From: an uncultured Pelagibacteraceae bacterium
GTDB taxonomy: Bacteria; Pseudomonadota; Alphaproteobacteria; Pelagibacterales; Pelagibacteraceae
Reading direction: 5' to 3'
NCBI GenBank assembly: GCA_902599495.1
Contig: CACKFY010000003.1
Span: forward strand, 48,204 to 112,203
DNA length: 64,000 nucleotides
Shown: piece after piece, positions 1-8,667 of the stretch
How positions within the stretch are numbered: the stretch's first letter is position 1
Layout: the number at the start of each line of letters is the position of its first letter
The notes under the pieces: generated by a model
Databases searched by the model: none
What the model was told of the DNA's origin: nothing
The model's input: only the letters and a program-made list of their open reading frames with translations
Translations under genes and position numbers: made by a program

Positions 1-1164
1 TTCACCAACTTTACTTTTAATTTCCAATTCTCCTCTATGTTGAATGATTCTATGACGACAAATCGCAAGGCCAAGTCCTGTGCCTCCTACCTCTCTACTT
101 TTTTTGGCATCAACTCTATAAAATCTTTCTGTTATTCTAGAAATATGTTCTGCCGGTATTCCAATTCCTTGGTCAGAAATAGAAATTTTATAAGAATTAT
201 TTAATAACTTTCCATCACCTTTTTCAATTTTAATTTCTATAGATTTTTTATTTTCTGAATACTTAATGCTGTTGTCTATTAAATTAGAAAAAATATCTAC
301 CAAAGCTTCAAAGTTTCCTTTAACAAAAAAATCAGATTGTATCTTATTGGTGAATTTAAAGTTGAGTAATTTATTTTGATGAATATCTTCTACAGAATTA
401 AAAATTTCTTTTAAATTAACTTTATCCTGTGGTTGAATATGTTCTTCAAGTTCAATTTTGCTTAATGACAATAAATCTTTTATCAAATTTTCCATTCTGT
501 CAGCTTGTTCTAACATTATTGGTATAAACTTTTTTTGAGCTTCAGGATCATTTTTTGCATGCCCATTTATGGTTTCTAAAAACCCTTTGATCGATACTAA
601 TGGAGTTTTTAATTCATGACTAACATTTGCTACAAAATCTGATTTGAATTTTTGTGCTTTTACAATTTCAGTATAATCTTTTAAAAAAAGATTTATGGTA
701 TCTGGATCATCAGAAAAAATACTTTCGCCGATCATGATATAAACTTTAAAAAATTGAAAGGAAGGCTGACTCAACTCTAAATCCATATTAATAGTTTTTC
801 TTTTATTTACAACTAAATCAATATTTTGTAGCAGATCAGGAACTCTTAATATTGTAGCAATATGTTTACCAAGACTTTCTTTGCCAAATTTATTTTTAGC
901 GCTTGGATTTAAATACTTTATATTTTTATATTTATCTAAAATTATTAAATAATCATCTAATTGATTTAATATTGCTCCTTTCTGAGGGTCGTCCTCAATA
1001 TCTTCGTTGGTAATATCTTGAACTTCTTGATATAAATTTTCAGTTTGTTTTTGATCTCTAACTTCACTTCTGGCATCAAATCCGGCCTTGATGAATTTTG
1101 CAGAAACTAGAATAACAACGATTGAAATAATTGCAGCTAGCGATAAAAATAATAATGTCATCAT
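1..1164 (-). CDS. phoR: PhoR-type sensor histidine kinase, C-terminus beyond window
   Basis: My own minus-strand translation gives 388 residues and runs off the left edge, so the track does not list it. One N-terminal membrane segment (about residues 4-21) is followed by a PAS-like linker and a HisKA box with the phosphoacceptor histidine near residue 183 (VSHELKTP). The ATPase domain shows an N-box (NLIDNSIKYSE), G1 (DQGIGIP) and G2 (GGTGLGLAI). A short membrane anchor without a large periplasmic domain is typical of PhoR, the phosphate-starvation kinase. The partner regulator is not in the window, so the PhoR assignment rests on architecture. The start is the first of two adjacent ATGs. Confidence 0.85.
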   Translation of the reverse strand, partial: MMTLLFLSLAAIISIVVILVSAKFIKAGFDARSEVRDQKQTENLYQEVQDITNEDIEDDPQKGAILNQLDDYLIILDKYKNIKYLNPSAKNKFGKESLGKHIATILRVPDLLQNIDLVVNKRKTINMDLELSQPSFQFFKVYIMIGESIFSDDPDTINLFLKDYTEIVKAQKFKSDFVANVSHELKTPLVSIKGFLETINGHAKNDPEAQKKFIPIMLEQADRMENLIKDLLSLSKIELEEHIQPQDKVNLKEIFNSVEDIHQNKLLNFKFTNKIQSDFFVKGNFEALVDIFSNLIDNSIKYSENKKSIEIKIEKGDGKLLNNSYKISISDQGIGIPAEHISRITERFYRVDAKKSREVGGTGLGLAICRHRIIQHRGELEIKSKVGE

Positions 1165-1253
1165 TGTTTAAGTTTTCCTAAAACATTTATAAGAATTGCT
1201 TCATATAAATACGAAATTATAACTTAAACTTTAAATTATGCAAAATATAGAGG

Positions 1254-2285
1254 TCAATTAGGTGCAGTGTTAGCTAAAAATATTTTAGCACAGTTCTCCC
1301 AAGTATATTTTTTAGCTATTTCTTTACAATCGTCTCTATTTAATTTTAAAGCTTCTAGAGCGGCTACTTTTAAATCTTTATTTAAAACACCACCATTCGT
1401 TCCCTCTAAAATATCTTTTGGACCTGTAACTGGATAGGCTGCAACAGGTGTTCCGCATTGTAAACCTTCAATAATAACTATACCAAAAGTATCTGTTAAG
1501 CTCGGCATAACAAAAACATCTGCTGATGCAAAGTAAGATGCTAACTCACCATTTGTTTTCTCGCCTTTAAAAATGACATTAGGAAATTCTTGTTTTAATT
1601 TTTTTAAATCTGGCCCCTTTCCTACTACAATTTTAGTTCCTTCTAGATCAAGATTAAGAAAAGCTCTAATATTTTTCTCAATGGAAACTCTACCTACATA
1701 TAGCCAAATAGGTCTTTTATATTCTAAATTAATGCGCCTGGGGTTTTTAAATGCTCCATGATTGGCCCCTCGTGTCCAAACAGTGAGTTTTTCTGGATCA
1801 AAACCAATTTTTTTTAAATCCTCTTTCATTGATTTTGTAGTTACTAAAGTTTTGTAAGCGGCTGAGTGAAAGTTTTTGAGAAATTTTTGAGGTATTTTAA
1901 TAGGTATAAAAGGTGCGTAAAGTTTAATATATTTATCGAAAGACGTGTGGTAACTGGTTGTAAATTTTAAATTATTTTTTAAACAATATCTTCTTGCAAA
2001 GTAACCCAGCGTATCTTCTGTGGCTATATGGATAACTAACTTTTCTTTATTTTTTTTAGCAAATTCTAACTCTTTTTGAATCATTCTTCCAACTTTAGGC
2101 CATACATTTAAAGCAATTTTAATATCATTATATTTAGGCAACGGAACAGTCAAAAAATTTACTGGAGTTATAAAGTTAACAGTATGCCCAAGTTTTTTTA
2201 ATTCTTCTTTTAATTGTTCAAGGGTTCTCACTACACCATTTATTACCTGTTCTTTGCAAGCTCCTGTGACTATTAATATTCTCAT
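1254..2285 (-). CDS. GT4-family glycosyltransferase
   Basis: This 343-residue protein has the two-Rossmann layout of group 1 (GT4) retaining glycosyltransferases. The donor-binding half begins at VGRVSIEKN, and the C-terminal half carries DTFGIVIIEGLQCGTPV, the usual E-x7-E-like nucleotide-sugar region. It is probably cytoplasmic or membrane-peripheral and transfers a sugar from a nucleotide donor to a lipid or polysaccharide acceptor; the acceptor cannot be read from sequence. It ends three bases before the downstream start of the phosphoesterase reading the same way, suggesting a shared transcript and a lipid or envelope role. Confidence 0.85.
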   Translation of the reverse strand: MRILIVTGACKEQVINGVVRTLEQLKEELKKLGHTVNFITPVNFLTVPLPKYNDIKIALNVWPKVGRMIQKELEFAKKNKEKLVIHIATEDTLGYFARRYCLKNNLKFTTSYHTSFDKYIKLYAPFIPIKIPQKFLKNFHSAAYKTLVTTKSMKEDLKKIGFDPEKLTVWTRGANHGAFKNPRRINLEYKRPIWLYVGRVSIEKNIRAFLNLDLEGTKIVVGKGPDLKKLKQEFPNVIFKGEKTNGELASYFASADVFVMPSLTDTFGIVIIEGLQCGTPVAAYPVTGPKDILEGTNGGVLNKDLKVAALEALKLNRDDCKEIAKKYTWENCAKIFLANTAPN

Positions 2286-2288
2286 GGA

Positions 2289-3104
2289 TTATTTATTAAC
2301 GATTTTTAAATATGGTTCGTAATTTACAACTTCTTCTCTTATTTTGTCCCAATCTATAACTTCCATTCTACCATCAAAATGCTCAACTAAAAATGTTGCT
2401 CCCTCAACCCAGTCGCCACAGTTTAGGTAATTTATTCCATCAAGATTTTGGTTTGCAGCATGATGTATATGACCACATATAATACCATCAGCTTTTTTCT
2501 TCTTTGCGTAATTTGCTAAGGTCTTTTCATAGTCACCAATATACTTAACTGCATTTTTAACTTTATGTTTTAGATATTTTGCTAAAGACCAATTTGGCTT
2601 TTTGAATAATCTTCTGATGAAATTTATTACTACATTAAATTCTAACAGAAAGCTGTATGCTACTGCTCCAACTTTTGATAACCAAGGTGCATATTTCATT
2701 ACACCGTCCCATGCATCGCCGTGTACTACTATATATTTTTTATTATCACTTGAAACATGTAAGCAGCGGTTTATAACTTCGATACCACCAAAATGAAGTG
2801 GTAAAAATTTTCTAAAAACGTCATCATGATTACCAATTATATATTTTACTTTTGTTCCGTGTCTTGCTTTTCTTAAGGTTTTTTGAATAACGTCATTATG
2901 TTCCTGAGGCCAATAAAAATTATTTTTCAAAGCCCATATATCAATAATGTCACCTACGAGATATAAATTTTCTGATTTTGAATGCTTATAAAATTCAAGT
3001 AGCTTATTTGCAGAACTTTTTCTGTGTCCTAAATGAACATCACTTATAAAAATGCTTTTATAATTTAAAATTTTTCCTTTAGATTTTGTTTGAATTGTTT
3101 CCAT
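2289..3104 (-). CDS. LpxH-like calcineurin-fold metallophosphoesterase
   Basis: All five metallophosphoesterase motifs are visible: DVHLG, GDIIDIW, GNHD, VVHGD and GHIHHA. This pattern fits UDP-2,3-diacylglucosamine pyrophosphatase-like enzymes, which release lipid X in lipid A synthesis, although related phosphoesterases look similar. The track extends to an earlier ATG at 3143. I prefer the ATG at 3104 because homology to the family begins about 15 residues after it and the extra 13 residues look non-coding. It sits next to a glycosyltransferase and divergent from a lipid kinase, consistent with an envelope-lipid neighbourhood. Confidence 0.75.
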   Translation of the reverse strand: METIQTKSKGKILNYKSIFISDVHLGHRKSSANKLLEFYKHSKSENLYLVGDIIDIWALKNNFYWPQEHNDVIQKTLRKARHGTKVKYIIGNHDDVFRKFLPLHFGGIEVINRCLHVSSDNKKYIVVHGDAWDGVMKYAPWLSKVGAVAYSFLLEFNVVINFIRRLFKKPNWSLAKYLKHKVKNAVKYIGDYEKTLANYAKKKKADGIICGHIHHAANQNLDGINYLNCGDWVEGATFLVEHFDGRMEVIDWDKIREEVVNYEPYLKIVNK

Positions 3105-3168
3105 AAATTTAATAAAACGAATCTCTAGTAACAGTTGAATCATATAAATGTTACAGAATTGTTAAAAA

Positions 3169-4065
3169 ATGATTAAGAAACTAAATTTTGCAGTTATATT
3201 CAACGCCAATGCAGCAGGCGGTAGAAAACTTAAGTTAATTAATAAGGTCATTTATCTTCTAGAGAAAAATCACACTGTAGAACTTTTTAAAACTCAAAGT
3301 GAAGAACATGCGAGAAAAGTGTTTAAAGAATTGTCTAATAAACAATTTGATCGATTAGTATTTGCTGGAGGTGACGGAAGTGTTTGCTTTGGTATCAATG
3401 AAATGTTTAAAAGTGACAATTTAAAAGACAAATTAGTTGGATACATACCTGCAGGTACTGCAAATATTCTGCAAATAGAAACTCAAATTAAGAAAAAGGC
3501 TGAGGAGATTTACAATGTCCTCGTATCAGATAATCATAAGAAAATTTCATTAGCAAAAATAAATGATAAGTATTTTTTCTTAATGGCTGGTGTAGGTTTT
3601 GACTCTAGAATTGTTGAGTCCATAAATACAAATATTAAAAAGTATCTCGGAAAAGTAATTTTTGCTTTTAAAGGTTTTCAGCATTTTTTATTTTTAAAGA
3701 ATAATAAAATGGAGGTTGAGTTAGAAAATGAAAAAATAATGGCTGATTGGATTTTATGTACTAATTCAAAATACTATGCTGGTCCCCATTCTATTACAAA
3801 CGATACAAATATATTTGAAAACAAGATAGTGGCTTACATATTTAAAGACCTAACCAGAATAAAATTGCTTTACTATGTTTGGTTAATATTGACTAAGGGT
3901 GACTTAGGTCCAGCAAAAAGTGTGATCAAAAAAGAACTGGACAGATTAAAAATAAATGGCGTTAACAATAAAGTTCTATCTCAGGTTGACGGTGAAAATT
4001 GTGGTTACGTAAACAGTCTTGAAATCCAAAAAACAGACAGGTTTATCAATTTATTAGTTCCGTAA
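3169..4065 (+). CDS. Diacylglycerol/lipid kinase family protein
   Basis: The 298-residue protein has the DAGK catalytic signature: a glycine-rich phosphate loop near residues 60-75 (FAGGDGSVCFGINE) and PAGTANILQIE, matching the GGDGT and P-GTxND motifs of DgkB/YegS-type kinases. A C-terminal beta-rich domain follows, with VDGENCG near the end. It probably phosphorylates diacylglycerol or a related lipid at the inner membrane. GGDGS and GTANI replace the usual GGDGT and GTGND, so substrate is uncertain. It is divergent from the LpxH-like gene. Confidence 0.85.
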   Translation: MIKKLNFAVIFNANAAGGRKLKLINKVIYLLEKNHTVELFKTQSEEHARKVFKELSNKQFDRLVFAGGDGSVCFGINEMFKSDNLKDKLVGYIPAGTANILQIETQIKKKAEEIYNVLVSDNHKKISLAKINDKYFFLMAGVGFDSRIVESINTNIKKYLGKVIFAFKGFQHFLFLKNNKMEVELENEKIMADWILCTNSKYYAGPHSITNDTNIFENKIVAYIFKDLTRIKLLYYVWLILTKGDLGPAKSVIKKELDRLKINGVNNKVLSQVDGENCGYVNSLEIQKTDRFINLLVP

Positions 4066-4171
4066 AATTTTCTAAATTTTTTTTCAACTTTTAGTTTAAA
4101 AGGTTTTTCTAAATTTCATTTGAAAACTTTTTAAAACTGTTCTAAGATTTTTAAGTTTTTGGAGGAACAAT

Positions 4172-4372
4172 ATGAAAAAAAAATTGAAAAAAAACGAAAA
4201 AAAGAAAAAGAAAATACTAAAATCAATCGATAAGCTTAAAAATAAAATAAGCACTAAACAAAAAAAACTATCAAAGGTTGAACTAAAGATAGCTAGTCTC
4301 GAGAAAAAAATTGCTGAAAAAAAAGCTAGCAAAAATAATAAAGAGCCTATCGCAGCATCTTTAAATAATTAG
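4172..4372 (+). CDS. Small lysine-rich coiled-coil protein
   Basis: This 66-residue ORF has a strong Shine-Dalgarno (GGAGG at 4161-4165) six bases before ATG, stronger than most genes here, and is followed by a clear hairpin terminator. About 40% of residues are lysine, with heptad-like hydrophobic spacing between residues 15 and 50 suggesting a coiled coil. I do not recognise a family. The basic character suggests nucleic-acid binding or charge neutralisation, but that is only inference. The overlapping minus-strand ORF 4096-4332 is its phenylalanine-rich shadow. Confidence 0.7.
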   Translation: MKKKLKKNEKKKKKILKSIDKLKNKISTKQKKLSKVELKIASLEKKIAEKKASKNNKEPIAASLNN

Positions 4373-4391
4373 TTTATATAGAAATTAAATG

Positions 4392-4422
4392 CCCCTGATC
4401 CTAAAAATCAGGGGTTTATTTT
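4392..4422. terminator. Intrinsic terminator between convergent genes
   Basis: A perfect 8-bp stem (CCCCTGAT / ATCAGGGG) with a 7-base loop is followed by TTTATTTT on the plus strand. It ends the small basic-protein transcript. Because the next gene is convergent, the stem may also serve the minus strand, though it overlaps that gene's last codons. Confidence 0.85.
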
Positions 4423-4760
4423 AATTCACCAAAAAGGTTTAAAAGTATTACTCCTGAAACAATTAAGATTAATCCAACAGTTCCATAAAGGTTTGGGGTT
4501 TGATTATATTTAAATATTCCAAATAATGTAACTGCGGTTATCGTTAATGCTCCGTAGGTCGCATAAGTAAATCCAACTGGAATTATTGTCATTGCTCTAG
4601 ATAAACAAAAAATACAAACAACAATACTTGAAATACAAAAAAGTGTAGGTGTAAGCTTAGTAAAACTTTCTGTAGTTTTTAAAAAACCGTTAGTGGCAAT
4701 ACCTGTAATGATTGCAAGAGTTAAATAAATATATCCTGAAAATAAACTTAAACTCTTCAT
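4416..4760 (-). CDS. SMR-type four-TM membrane protein lacking the usual glutamate
   Basis: At 114 residues with four hydrophobic segments, this aligns along its length with EmrE-type small multidrug resistance proteins: YIYL near the N-terminus, FTKLTP after helix 1, the GFTYATYGAL helix-3 motif, and a C-terminal GVILLNL. The membrane glutamate in helix 1 that couples protons and substrate (EmrE Glu14) aligns with Gly20 here (codon GGT). The helix-3 tryptophan aligns with tyrosine. It overlaps the upstream SDR gene by four bases. It may be a non-transporting or functionally changed SMR protein, or a single EamA-like half. Confidence 0.75.
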   Translation of the reverse strand: MKSLSLFSGYIYLTLAIITGIATNGFLKTTESFTKLTPTLFCISSIVVCIFCLSRAMTIIPVGFTYATYGALTITAVTLFGIFKYNQTPNLYGTVGLILIVSGVILLNLFGELK

Positions 4761-5704
4761 TTTGCTTTTGCGAATTGCCCTCCATCACGATAACGCCACA
4801 ACCATTTTTCCATAGCTTGTTCAACGTCTTTTGGATTTATCTCTAAATCACTAATTGTAAGCTCTTTATTAGAAACAACATTATCAGCCTCTGATAAAAT
4901 TTCACATTGGTCTCTCGTTAAAACTGGTGGGATCGGTAATAAGCTTAAAATTGAACTTTGTATTTTCGCTATAGCCATAGGCATCTCTATAACAAATCTT
5001 TTTTTATTAATAGTTTTCATGATAGATTTTACCATATCACCGAAACTTATTACTGTAGGGCCACCTATCTCGTAAATTTTTCCCTCGTTCTTTTTTGCCT
5101 GTATAGCTTTAACAATAGCATCAGCTACATCTGTTACCATTATCGGTTGAAATTTATAATCTATTCCCACAATTGGAATTACTGGTGAAAAACTTAATTT
5201 AGAAAATAAATTAGTGAAATTATCTTCAGGTCCGCACACAACGCTTGGTCTTATTATTACTGTGTTTTTAAAGTTCATTAGAGATTTTTCTTCTCCAGCA
5301 AATTTAGATCTTTGATATGCAGATTTTGAATCTTTGTTGGCCCCTATTGCTGAAACATGAATATATTTTTTGACTTTATGTTTTTCACATAATCTTGAAA
5401 TAATATCTGGGATATCTGAGTGAATTTTTGTAAATTTTTGCTTTCTATTTTCAAACAAAATTCCAATTAAATTAATCACCACATCCGAATTACTGATGGC
5501 CTCTTCTATTTTATCAAAATTTTTTGCTTTAAAATCAATTAACTCAACAGCGCCTGAAGGGGCTTGGGTCTTAAGATAGCCCTTTTGGAACGCGTTTCTA
5601 GTTGGAATGATGCATCTATAGTGTTTATTCGTCAAATTTCGAACAAGATATCGTCCTATAAATCCCCCACCGCCAAGGATTGTTGCTATTGGGTAATTGT
5701 TCAT
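4757..5704 (-). CDS. NDUFA9-like atypical SDR / NAD-dependent epimerase
   Basis: The 315-residue protein opens with an NAD(P)-binding glycine motif, GGGGFIGRYLV, as in atypical short-chain dehydrogenases of the complex I 39-kDa subunit type. VINLIGILFE and HVSAIGANKDSKSAYQRSK fit that subgroup, whose YxxxK motif is often incomplete. Alphaproteobacterial homologues are thought to be complex I-associated or to act on quinone/lipid substrates; the exact role is unknown. It is translationally coupled to the SMR-like gene. Confidence 0.85.
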   Translation of the reverse strand: MNNYPIATILGGGGFIGRYLVRNLTNKHYRCIIPTRNAFQKGYLKTQAPSGAVELIDFKAKNFDKIEEAISNSDVVINLIGILFENRKQKFTKIHSDIPDIISRLCEKHKVKKYIHVSAIGANKDSKSAYQRSKFAGEEKSLMNFKNTVIIRPSVVCGPEDNFTNLFSKLSFSPVIPIVGIDYKFQPIMVTDVADAIVKAIQAKKNEGKIYEIGGPTVISFGDMVKSIMKTINKKRFVIEMPMAIAKIQSSILSLLPIPPVLTRDQCEILSEADNVVSNKELTISDLEINPKDVEQAMEKWLWRYRDGGQFAKAK

Positions 5705-5718
5705 GGTAATTAGATAAT

Positions 5719-6345
5719 ATGGTAAAAATTCATAGATTAAAAGGCGACATTACTCCCAAAATAGCTAGCTCATTTAAAGGAAGTATTGCAATAGATACTG
5801 AAGCAACTGGTCTTAAAATTCCAGGGAGGGATAAATTAAGTTTAATACAAATTTGCGGAAAAGATGGAGAAGTTTTTATCATTCAACCTGATAGAAATAA
5901 TTATAAAGCACCAAACTTGGTTTCTTTATTAGAAAATGAAAAAATTCTAAAAATTGGACACTTTCTCAGATTCGACAAAAATGCTCTAGAATATTTTTTA
6001 AAATGTAAAATAAAGAATATCTTTGATACCAAAATTGCATCTAAAGTCGTAAGAACTTATACCGATCAACATGGATTAAAAAATTTGGTTTTTGAGTTTT
6101 GCAACAAAAATTTGGACAAAAGACAAGGAAGCTCGGACTGGAATAAGGACTTAGATGAACTAACTGATAAACAATTAGAATACGCAGCTGGAGATGTCAT
6201 TTATTTGCACAAAATTAAAGCTCAATTAGAAAAAATGCTAGTAAGAGAGAAGAGGATAAATTTATATAAAAGATGTATTGATTTTTTAGATACAAGAATC
6301 GAGTTAGACCAAAACGGTTTTAAGTTTGATATTTTTGAACATTAA
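5719..6345 (+). CDS. rnd: Ribonuclease D-like 3'-5' exonuclease (short form)
   Basis: This is a DEDD-family exonuclease with exo I (IDTEATGL, D and E), exo II around GHFLRFDKNAL, and exo III YAAGDVIYLHKI containing the Y-x3-D of the DEDDy subgroup. At 208 residues it has only the nuclease domain and lacks the HRDC domains of enterobacterial RNase D, as is common in alphaproteobacteria. It probably trims 3' ends of tRNA or other structured RNA. Its stop overlaps the kdsD start, so it leads the LPS-related run. Confidence 0.85.
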   Translation: MVKIHRLKGDITPKIASSFKGSIAIDTEATGLKIPGRDKLSLIQICGKDGEVFIIQPDRNNYKAPNLVSLLENEKILKIGHFLRFDKNALEYFLKCKIKNIFDTKIASKVVRTYTDQHGLKNLVFEFCNKNLDKRQGSSDWNKDLDELTDKQLEYAAGDVIYLHKIKAQLEKMLVREKRINLYKRCIDFLDTRIELDQNGFKFDIFEH

Positions 6346-7322
6346 TGAATAAAAAAAACTACATAAAACTAGCAAGAAAATCTGCGGCTAAACAAATTTC
6401 TGAGCTTAAAAAAATTAATAAAGTTTTTAATAGCTCTTTTGTCAGAGCTATTGAGTCAATTTATCAATGTAGAGGTAAGGTAATCTGTGCTGGAATAGGA
6501 AAATCAGGTTTGATTGCTAGAAAAGTTTCTGCAACTTTATCATCTGTAGGTATCTCATCATTTTTTTTAAGTCCCAGTGAAGCAAATCATGGTGATCTAG
6601 GGCAAATTGATAAGAAAGATTTACTATTAGTTTTCTCTTATTCTGGAAACACAACAGAACTTACCAGTATTTTAAAATATGCAAACAGATTTAATATTAA
6701 GATAATCGGAGTTGCTTCAAAGCCAGATAGTACATTAATTAAGGCAAGTGATATTAAAATATTAATTCCAAGTGTAAAGGAAGCAGATCCCACAGGAATG
6801 GTGCCGACATCAAGCACAAGTATAACTTTATTATTGGGTGACTGCTTAGCTGTAGCTTTAATGAATAAAATTAAATTTTCAAAAGAAAGGTTTAAAGTCT
6901 TTCATCCGGGTGGGAATATCGGTCAAGCTTTGCTTTTGGTAAAAGATATAATGGTTTCTGGCTCAAAAATTCCAAAAATAAAAATATCAAGCAATATTAA
7001 AGAAGCTTCAAGTAAAATTACAAGATATAAACTTGGGTTAGCAATAGTTATGAAAAAAAATGTTGTTGCAGGTATTCTAACTGATGGAGACGCTAGAAGA
7101 AGTTTGCGGTATAACTTAAAATCTCAAAATCTAAAAAATATTATGACTTCAAAACCTATATTTATTTCAGAAAATTCTTCCGCTTCAAAGGCTTTGGCAA
7201 TAATGAATAAAAAAAAAATTACGAGTCTTTTAGTTACTTCTGAAAAAAATTTAAATAATAAAAATAAAAAATTAAAGGGTATTGTTCATATTCATTCAAT
7301 ATTACAATATGGAATTAAATGA
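6345..7322 (+). CDS. kdsD: Arabinose-5-phosphate isomerase (KdsD/KpsF)
   Basis: An N-terminal SIS sugar-isomerase domain (GIGKSGLIARK, SYSGNT, GNIGQALL) is followed by two CBS domains in about residues 205-325. This is the family arrangement at the usual length (325 residues). It interconverts ribulose-5-phosphate and arabinose-5-phosphate, the first step to Kdo for LPS inner core. Overlaps of one and four bases with rnd and lptC argue for one polycistronic mRNA, and its position before lptC is the typical proteobacterial order. Confidence 0.93.
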   Translation: MNKKNYIKLARKSAAKQISELKKINKVFNSSFVRAIESIYQCRGKVICAGIGKSGLIARKVSATLSSVGISSFFLSPSEANHGDLGQIDKKDLLLVFSYSGNTTELTSILKYANRFNIKIIGVASKPDSTLIKASDIKILIPSVKEADPTGMVPTSSTSITLLLGDCLAVALMNKIKFSKERFKVFHPGGNIGQALLLVKDIMVSGSKIPKIKISSNIKEASSKITRYKLGLAIVMKKNVVAGILTDGDARRSLRYNLKSQNLKNIMTSKPIFISENSSASKALAIMNKKKITSLLVTSEKNLNNKNKKLKGIVHIHSILQYGIK

Positions 7323-7906
7323 GCTATAGAAAAAAGAGACTGCTTTTAATTCAAATTTTACTTTTTACAACGGCAATATTATTAATGTATATATTCTATT
7401 ATCAAGGTACTTCTAATGATAAGGAGGTAGAAAAAGTTGAGCTTAAAAACGAAGAATTGACAGGTGATAATTCTGCAAATTTTTTTGAGGATGTTGAATA
7501 CAGAGGTCTAGACGCGAACGGAAATAGATATTTACTAGAATCTGAAGTTGCGTCTTTTAATGATGATAAACCTGAGCTTATAGATATGATTGGTATGAAT
7601 GCTACTTTTTACTTCAAGGATGGAAAAACACTTAAAGTTTCTGGAGATAAAGGGAAATATAATAATAAGACAAATGATATGTTGTTCAGAGATAATGTTG
7701 TCGTACTACAAGCAGATAATGAAATATTTGCTGATAATTTGGACTATTTTAATTTAAAAAAATTAATTAAAATATATGGTAACGTTAAAGGAAAAAGTTT
7801 AGATGGAAATTTTACTTCTGATATTTTAAACTTAAGTATTGAAGATCAAGCTGTTGAATTATTAATGAAAGATAATGAACAAGTAAAAATAAATCTAGAA
7901 AAATGA
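7319..7906 (+). CDS. lptC: LPS export protein LptC
   Basis: One N-terminal membrane anchor (about residues 9-27) is followed by a periplasmic beta-jellyroll-like region with repeated D-G-N and F-x-D segments, as in LptC. LptC joins the LptBFG transporter to the periplasmic LPS bridge. It overlaps both neighbours by four bases. In most proteobacteria lptA lies between lptC and lptB; here lptC runs straight into lptB, so any LptA is encoded elsewhere. Confidence 0.85.
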   Translation: MSYRKKRLLLIQILLFTTAILLMYIFYYQGTSNDKEVEKVELKNEELTGDNSANFFEDVEYRGLDANGNRYLLESEVASFNDDKPELIDMIGMNATFYFKDGKTLKVSGDKGKYNNKTNDMLFRDNVVVLQADNEIFADNLDYFNLKKLIKIYGNVKGKSLDGNFTSDILNLSIEDQAVELLMKDNEQVKINLEK

Positions 7907-8667
7907 AAAAAAGCTTTAAAATCATAAAATTCAAAAAATCAAAAACTCGATTTGAATTTCAAAATATAAGTAAATCATTTGATGGTCGGCCAATTTTAAA
8001 AAAAGTATCCATGAAAGTGTATCCAGGAGAAATAGTTGGATTATTAGGACCAAACGGTGCTGGAAAAACTACATTATTCAATATTGCAATTGGTGCGGAG
8101 AATGCAGACAACGGTAATATTTTAATTGACGGAAAATCTATAAAAGATATTCCTATTCATTTGAGATCAAAAAGTGGTTTGTCTTATTTACCTCAAACAA
8201 GATCTCTTTTTGATAATCTAAGTGTATTTGATAATTTGCATGGACTAGTCCAGCTATTTGAAAAAGATAATAGTAAAGCTATAGAAAAAACTGAACAATT
8301 ACTTAACAATTTTAACCTTGTCCATCTTAGTGGATTAAAAGCTTCGGCATTGTCAGGAGGAGAAAGCAAAAGAGTTTTGTTGGCAAGATTAATGATTAGC
8401 AATCCTAAGATAGTTTTAATTGACGAATTATTCAGTTTTGTCGATCCAATTGTAATTCAAGAAATGCAAAAATATATTTTTCAGATACAATCACAAGGCG
8501 TAAGCTGTATCTTGACTGACCATAGTGTAAATACTTTATTCGAGACAACAGATCGTAATTATATGATGACTGACGGCCATATTGTTGCTGAGGGAACTAA
8601 AAGTGAGTTACTAAAAAATTCAATAGCTATAAAGTCTTATTTTGGTCCAAGTTATAATAAGGATTAA
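7903..8667 (+). CDS. lptB: LPS export ABC ATPase LptB
   Basis: An ABC ATPase of 254 residues with Walker A (GPNGAGKTT), signature (LSGGESKRV), Walker B with catalytic glutamate (IVLIDELFSFVDP) and switch histidine (LTDHSV). Gene position and the TDH-x-V ending match LptB, which powers LPS extraction from the inner membrane. Two features are unusual: the proline after the Walker B DE is leucine (family: DEPFAGVDP), and there is a basic N-terminal extension of about 15 residues. Its last base overlaps the aroA ATG. Confidence 0.88.
   Translation: MKKSFKIIKFKKSKTRFEFQNISKSFDGRPILKKVSMKVYPGEIVGLLGPNGAGKTTLFNIAIGAENADNGNILIDGKSIKDIPIHLRSKSGLSYLPQTRSLFDNLSVFDNLHGLVQLFEKDNSKAIEKTEQLLNNFNLVHLSGLKASALSGGESKRVLLARLMISNPKIVLIDELFSFVDPIVIQEMQKYIFQIQSQGVSCILTDHSVNTLFETTDRNYMMTDGHIVAEGTKSELLKNSIAIKSYFGPSYNKD

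Noticed and set aside
4096-4332. Minus-strand 78-aa phenylalanine-rich ORF
   Set aside because: It is the antisense of the lysine-rich plus-strand gene that has a GGAGG and a terminator; poly-A codons give poly-F on the opposite strand.
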